NCBI GenBank assembly: GCA_003232965.1
Contig: QIKG01000034.1
Span: 1 to 8,747, forward strand
Direction of reading: 5' to 3'
Origin: Oceanospirillales bacterium
Lineage (GTDB): Bacteria; Pseudomonadota; Gammaproteobacteria; Xanthomonadales; SZUA-36
Length of the DNA stretch: 8,747 nt
The translations under genes and the position numbers were made by a program. Positions 4,206-8,747 of the stretch are shown here, piece by piece (positions within the stretch are counted from its first letter, which is position 1; each line of letters begins with the position of its first letter). The notes beneath the pieces were generated by a model, which had not been told where the DNA came from, searched no databases, and saw nothing but the letters and a program-made list of their open reading frames with translations.

Positions 4206-7200
4206 ATGAGCTATTCTTTCACCGAGAAAAAGCGTATACGCAAAGATTTTGGCAAAAGCAAACAGGCATGGGATGTGCCCTATCTGTTGCAGATGCAAAT
4301 TAAGTCCTACGAACAGTTCTTGCAAACGGATATATCGCTGGACGACCGCCGTGATCGTGGTTTGCATGGAGCTTTAAATTCCGTCTTTCCGATAGAATCA
4401 TTTACAGGTAGTGCTGCACTCGAATATGTGGACTACAAATTAGGCAAGCCAGCCTTTGACGAGCGTGAGTGTAAGCTTCGTGGTATGTCTTATGGTGCTC
4501 CGCTGCGGGCTAAAGTGCGCCTGGTTATCCGTGATAAAGAAAATAAAAATAAAACGGTTAAGTATGTAAAAGAGCAGGATGTATATCTTGGCGATCTGCC
4601 GTTGATGACCAATAACGGTACATTTATTATTAATGGTACCGAGCGGGTTATCGTATCGCAGATGCATCGTTCACCGGGCGTGTTTTTCGATCACGACAAG
4701 GGCAAAACCCACTCCAGTGGTAAGCTCCTGTTTTCAGCTCGTGTTATTCCTTATCGCGGTTCTTGGTTGGACTTTGAATTCGACCCGAAAGACGGCGTAT
4801 TTACGCGTATCGATCGGCGTCGTAAATTGCCAGTTACTATTCTTTTGCGTGCCATGGGTATGGACGATGAAGAGATTCTGGACTTTTTCTTTGAAACAAC
4901 CAGTGTTACCTTACGCAAGGGCGATGCCAGAATAGACCTGATTCCGTCACGCCTGCGTGGTGAAATGGCTGAATCGGATATAAAAAACAAAAAAGGTACT
5001 GTTATTGTCGCTGAGGGTAAACGAATTACCGTGCGCGATGTCAAGCTGGTTGAAAAAGCGGGTGTTAAAGTACTCGATGTTGGCGATGAATACCTGATCG
5101 GTAAAGCGATTGCTAAAAACATTGTTGATAAAGAAAGTGGTGAGCTAACCGCGAAAGCGAATGCGGAAATTACCGAAGAACTGCTGCTTGAGCTACGCGA
5201 AGCTGGCGTCAAGAAGTTTGAAATTCTTTATTACAACGATTTTGATCAGGGTCCGTATATTTCCAATACCTTGCGGGTAGACCCATCACACACCGAACTG
5301 GAAGCGCTGGTTGAAATTTACCGGATGATGCGTCCCGGTGAGCCGCCAACTAAAGATGCGGCGCAAAACCTGTTTAAAAATCTGTTCTTCTCCGAAGACC
5401 GTTACGATTTGTCGGTAGTAGGGCGGATGAAGTTCAACCGTCGTGTTGGCCGCGAAGAAATTGTCGGTTCATCGGTGTTGGATAAAGATGATATTTTGGC
5501 AGTGCTGAAAATTCTTATCGATATTCGCAACGGTAAAGGCTCGGTTGATGATATCGATCACTTGGGTAACCGTCGAGTTCGTTCCGTTGGTGAAATGGCA
5601 GAAAATGTATTCCGCATCGGTCTGGTAAGGGTCGAGCGCGCAGTACGCGAACGCCTTTCGGTGGCAGAAAGTGAAGACTTATCGCCACAGGATTTAATCA
5701 ACGCTAAGCCGATTGCTGCTGCCGTTAAAGAATTCTTTGGTTCATCACAGCTAAGCCAGTTTATGGATCAGAACAACCCGCTCTCGGAAGTTACCCATAA
5801 GCGGCGTATTTCTGCTCTGGGCCCAGGTGGTTTGACGCGTGAACGCGCCGGCTTTGAAGTCCGCGATGTGCATGCTACCCATTATGGTCGTGTTTGTCCT
5901 ATTGAAACACCTGAAGGACCGAACATTGGTTTGATTAACTCACTGGCCGTTTATGCGCGTACCAATGATTACGGCTTCCTGGAAACTCCTTATCGTAAAG
6001 TTGTCAACGGTAAAGTCACCGAAGATGTCGAATATTTATCAGCTATTGATGAAGGTGCCTTTGTAATTTCCCAGGCGAATGCCGAGCTCGATAAAGATAA
6101 TAAATTTATTGAAGAATTTATCTCCTGTCGTTATCAGGGAGAATTCACCCTGAAATCAGCGGAAGAAGTTTCCTATATGGATGTTTCTCCCAAGCAGATT
6201 GTATCTGTAGCGGCATCATTAGTACCATTCCTTGAGCATGATGATGCTAACCGTGCCTTGATGGGTTCGAATATGCAACGCCAGGCTGTACCTACGCTGC
6301 GGGCCGATAAGCCTTTGGTTGGAACCGGCATGGAACGCACAGTTGCTATCGATTCTGGGGTAACTGTAGTGGCTAAACGCGGCGGAATTATCGACCAGGT
6401 CGATGCCAGCCGTATTGTAGTTCGCGCCAATGAAAAGGAAGTGTTGGTTGGTGATCCGGGTGTAGATATTTATAACCTGACCAAGTATCAACGGTCAAAT
6501 CAAAATACCTGTATGAACCAACGCCCGTTAGTAAAAGTTGGTGATGTTATTGTTGCCGGCGATATTATGGCAGATGGTCCTTCAACCGATTTAGGTGAGT
6601 TGGCTTTGGGACAGAACATGCGCGTCGCATTTATGCCCTGGAATGGCTATAACTTTGAGGATTCCATTCTAATCTCAGAACGAGTGGTTAAAGAAGATCG
6701 TTACACAACCATCCATATTGAAGAAAAGACTTCAGTAGCCCGTGATACAAAACTTGGCTCAGAAGAAATTACTGCGGATATACCTAATGTCGGTGAGCAT
6801 AATCTAGTCAATCTGGACGAGTCCGGTATTGTATTTATCGGTGCTGAAGTTAAAGGCGGCGATATTTTAGTCGGCAAGGTAACTCCTAAAGGCGAGACCC
6901 AGCTGACACCGGAAGAAAAACTGCTACGGGCAATCTTTGGTGAAAAAGCATCAGATGTGAAAGATACATCCTTGCGTGTGCCATCCGGTATGGACGGTAC
7001 AGTTATCGATGTTCAAGTTTTCACCCGCGACGGTATCGAGAAAGACGAACGCGCACTGCGGATAGAAAACGAACAGCTGGATCAGGTGCGTAAAGACCTG
7101 AAAGACCAGATGATGATTGTTGAAGGTGGTATTTATCACCGCCTGCATAACGCCATTATAGGCAAGGTTGCTGATAAAGGACCTTCCGGTTTGAAAAAAG

Positions 7201-8282
7201 GCAGTAAGGTTACTAAAGCTTATCTGGATGATCTGGCGAAGGAAGACTGGTTCAAAATTCGCATGCACGCTGAATCTGTACAGGAATTAGTGGAACAGCT
7301 TGAAGAACAGATCAAGACCCAGAAAGAAGCCTTTGATGCTAGATTCCAAGAAAAACAGCGTAAAATTACCCAAGGTGATGACTTAGCGCCAGGCGTGTTG
7401 AAAATGGTTAAGGTTTATCTGGCAGTTAAACGCCGGATCCAGCCAGGTGACAAAATGGCGGGCCGTCACGGTAATAAAGGTGTGATTTCTATGATCGTAC
7501 CTGAAGAAGATATGCCATTTGATGAACACGGCGTACCTGTAGATATCGTTTTGAACCCACTGGGTGTACCCTCCCGAATGAACATCGGACAGGTGCTGGA
7601 AACTCACTTGGGACTGGCAGCAAAAGGACTAGGCGAACGCATCGCTGAAATGCTTGATGCTAAAGCCAGTATCGCCAAGCTGCGTAAATTCCTCAGCGAT
7701 ATTTACAACAGCGACCTCAAAGGCCGGGTTAACCTCAAGGACTTCAGCGATGAAGAAGTTCTGGAAATGGCCGACAACCTTCGTGGTGGTGTACCCATGG
7801 CAACACCGGTATTTGATGGTGCTGCTGAAGAAAGCATTAAAGATCTGCTGGAAATGGCCGGCCTCGATCGCTCAGGTCAAATGACCTTGTATAACGGTCG
7901 TACCGGTGATGCATTCGATCGCCAGGTTACTGTTGGTTATATGTATATGTTGAAACTGAACCACTTGGTTGACGACAAAATGCATGCCCGCTCAACTGGT
8001 CCCTACAGTCTGGTAACCCAGCAACCACTGGGCGGTAAAGCTCAGTTTGGTGGCCAGCGATTTGGTGAAATGGAAGTTTGGGCACTGGAAGCTTATGGTG
8101 CGGCTTATACCCTGCAGGAAATGTTGACAGTTAAATCTGATGATGTTGCCGGTCGTAACCAGATGTATAAGAGTATTGTCGACGGTAATTTACAAATGTC
8201 CGCCGGTATGCCTGAATCCTTCAATGTGTTGGTGAAAGAAATTCATTCACTCGGCATTAACATTGAACTTGAACAATCCTGA
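4206..8282 (+). CDS. rpoB: DNA-directed RNA polymerase subunit beta
   Basis: The complete 1358-residue beta subunit (E. coli 1342, Pseudomonas about 1357) of the core RNA polymerase. The start reads MSYSFTEKKRIRKDFGK, matching family N-termini. ATG at 4203 is an equally readable start one codon earlier and is nearer the AGGA site (9 rather than 12 bases). Order seen: protrusion and lobe (about 30-450); rifampicin pocket and fork (about 510-580: SSQLSQFMDQNNPLSE, then THKRRISALGPGGLTRERAG); flap region with PKGETQLTPEEKLLRAIFGE; catalytic-centre segment PGDKMAGRHGNKG with K1083 and K1091 (E. coli K1065, K1073); and the C-terminal clamp segment with GGQRFGEMEVWALEAYGAA, ending GINIELEQS. Rifampicin-contact residues D521, H531, R534 and S536 (E. 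coli 516, 526, 529, 531) are wild type, so the target should be sensitive. No intein or frameshift is seen. Confidence 0.98.
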   Translation: MSYSFTEKKRIRKDFGKSKQAWDVPYLLQMQIKSYEQFLQTDISLDDRRDRGLHGALNSVFPIESFTGSAALEYVDYKLGKPAFDERECKLRGMSYGAPLRAKVRLVIRDKENKNKTVKYVKEQDVYLGDLPLMTNNGTFIINGTERVIVSQMHRSPGVFFDHDKGKTHSSGKLLFSARVIPYRGSWLDFEFDPKDGVFTRIDRRRKLPVTILLRAMGMDDEEILDFFFETTSVTLRKGDARIDLIPSRLRGEMAESDIKNKKGTVIVAEGKRITVRDVKLVEKAGVKVLDVGDEYLIGKAIAKNIVDKESGELTAKANAEITEELLLELREAGVKKFEILYYNDFDQGPYISNTLRVDPSHTELEALVEIYRMMRPGEPPTKDAAQNLFKNLFFSEDRYDLSVVGRMKFNRRVGREEIVGSSVLDKDDILAVLKILIDIRNGKGSVDDIDHLGNRRVRSVGEMAENVFRIGLVRVERAVRERLSVAESEDLSPQDLINAKPIAAAVKEFFGSSQLSQFMDQNNPLSEVTHKRRISALGPGGLTRERAGFEVRDVHATHYGRVCPIETPEGPNIGLINSLAVYARTNDYGFLETPYRKVVNGKVTEDVEYLSAIDEGAFVISQANAELDKDNKFIEEFISCRYQGEFTLKSAEEVSYMDVSPKQIVSVAASLVPFLEHDDANRALMGSNMQRQAVPTLRADKPLVGTGMERTVAIDSGVTVVAKRGGIIDQVDASRIVVRANEKEVLVGDPGVDIYNLTKYQRSNQNTCMNQRPLVKVGDVIVAGDIMADGPSTDLGELALGQNMRVAFMPWNGYNFEDSILISERVVKEDRYTTIHIEEKTSVARDTKLGSEEITADIPNVGEHNLVNLDESGIVFIGAEVKGGDILVGKVTPKGETQLTPEEKLLRAIFGEKASDVKDTSLRVPSGMDGTVIDVQVFTRDGIEKDERALRIENEQLDQVRKDLKDQMMIVEGGIYHRLHNAIIGKVADKGPSGLKKGSKVTKAYLDDLAKEDWFKIRMHAESVQELVEQLEEQIKTQKEAFDARFQEKQRKITQGDDLAPGVLKMVKVYLAVKRRIQPGDKMAGRHGNKGVISMIVPEEDMPFDEHGVPVDIVLNPLGVPSRMNIGQVLETHLGLAAKGLGERIAEMLDAKASIAKLRKFLSDIYNSDLKGRVNLKDFSDEEVLEMADNLRGGVPMATPVFDGAAEESIKDLLEMAGLDRSGQMTLYNGRTGDAFDRQVTVGYMYMLKLNHLVDDKMHARSTGPYSLVTQQPLGGKAQFGGQRFGEMEVWALEAYGAAYTLQEMLTVKSDDVAGRNQMYKSIVDGNLQMSAGMPESFNVLVKEIHSLGINIELEQS

Positions 8283-8299
8283 TACGGAGTAGAATCGAT

Positions 8300-8747
8300 A
8301 TGAGAGACATGATCCAAAATCTCTATGGGCGTCAGCGCCAACAACCCACCGATTTCGACGCAATCCGTATTGGACTTGCGCCACCGGAACTTATCCGTTC
8401 CTGGTCGTGGGGTGAAGTTAAGAAGCCTGAAACTATCAACTACCGAACCTTTAAACCGGAACGGGATGGTCTGTTTTGTGCTTCAATTTTCGGTCCGATA
8501 AAAGACTACGAATGCCTCTGCGGTAAATACAAACGGATGAAGCATCGTGGTGTTGTCTGTGAAAAATGTGGCACCGAAGTTACCCTGACTAAAGTCCGTC
8601 GTGAGCGCATGGCGCACATCGATCTTGCCAGTCCGGTAGCACATATTTGGTTCCTAAAATCTTTGCCTTCGCGCATTGGCTTGATGTTGGATATGACCTT
8701 GCGGGATATCGAACGCATCTTGTATTTCGAATCCTATGTGGTTCTGG
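8300..8747 (+). CDS. rpoC: DNA-directed RNA polymerase subunit beta', N-terminal part (3' truncated)
   Basis: The window ends after 149 codons and one base. The product begins MRDMIQNLYGRQRQQPTDFD and continues DAIRIGLAPPELIRSWSWGE and VKKPETINYRTFKPERDGLF, the start of beta', which with beta forms the active centre of RNA polymerase. The N-terminal zinc-binding module is intact, with C72, C74, C87 and C90 matching E. coli C70, C72, C85 and C88. The clamp segment RRERMAHIDLASPVAHIWF follows. The Mg-binding NADFDGD motif lies beyond the window. The ATG at 8300 is 17 bases after the rpoB stop, with GGAG at 8286-8289 (10-base spacing); ATG at 8309 would trim the family start. It is expected to be cotranscribed with rpoB. 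Confidence 0.98.
   Translation, partial: MRDMIQNLYGRQRQQPTDFDAIRIGLAPPELIRSWSWGEVKKPETINYRTFKPERDGLFCASIFGPIKDYECLCGKYKRMKHRGVVCEKCGTEVTLTKVRRERMAHIDLASPVAHIWFLKSLPSRIGLMLDMTLRDIERILYFESYVVL

Noticed and set aside
4751..5212. A 153-codon open frame on the minus strand inside rpoB
   Set aside because: Shadow frame of a strongly conserved gene; its product is Ser/Arg-rich without recognisable domains and has no independent context.
5740..5830. Possible rifampicin-resistance changes in rpoB
   Set aside because: The key contact residues equal wild type (D521, H531, R534, S536); the Val and Ala differences from E. coli nearby (in SEVTHK and DVHATH) are at positions where I know no resistance role.

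Overview
This window is the conserved gammaproteobacterial tuf–secE/nusG–rplKAJL–rpoBC region. All genes lie on the + strand: the 3' end of an EF-Tu gene, tRNA-Trp(CCA), secE, nusG, rplK (L11), rplA (L1), rplJ (L10), rplL (L7/L12), a complete rpoB and the first 149 codons of rpoC. The gene order, the tRNA-Trp between tuf and secE, and the protein sequences (remembered E. coli and Pseudomonas homologues line up along most of their length) point to a gammaproteobacterium. RpoB, at 1358 residues, is closer in length to Pseudomonas (about 1357) than to E. coli (1342). Genus cannot be fixed by reading alone; base composition is moderate, with AT-rich spacers.

Layout: 1-91 tuf end; 92-278 spacer with an inverted repeat and an AT-rich stretch; 279-354 tRNA-Trp; 405-1340 secE-nusG; 1341-1427 a short spacer with a candidate promoter and a probable L1-binding mRNA hairpin; 1428-2558 rplK-rplA, with rplA's ribosome binding site inside rplK; 2559-2875 a 317-nt leader carrying an AT-rich promoter-like stretch and an L10-leader type structure; 2876-3846 rplJ-rplL; 3847-4205 a 359-nt highly structured spacer with tandem repeats, an attenuator-like terminator, a long RNase III-type stem and two hairpins with identical CCGG loops; 4206-8282 rpoB; 8300 onward rpoC.

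The genes serve two linked tasks: building the ribosomal L11/L10-L12 stalk region that recruits factors such as EF-Tu, and making and regulating RNA polymerase (beta, beta', NusG), with SecE for protein export. Their expression is expected to be balanced by L1 and L10 feedback on their own mRNAs, and by partial termination and processing between rplL and rpoB.

I see no mobile element, CRISPR array, defence system or unknown gene cassette here. What deserves a second look is in the non-coding RNA structure and in a few small lineage features: an 11-residue duplication in the L12-binding tail of L10, a U-U mismatch in the tRNA-Trp T stem, and the twin hairpins just before rpoB.
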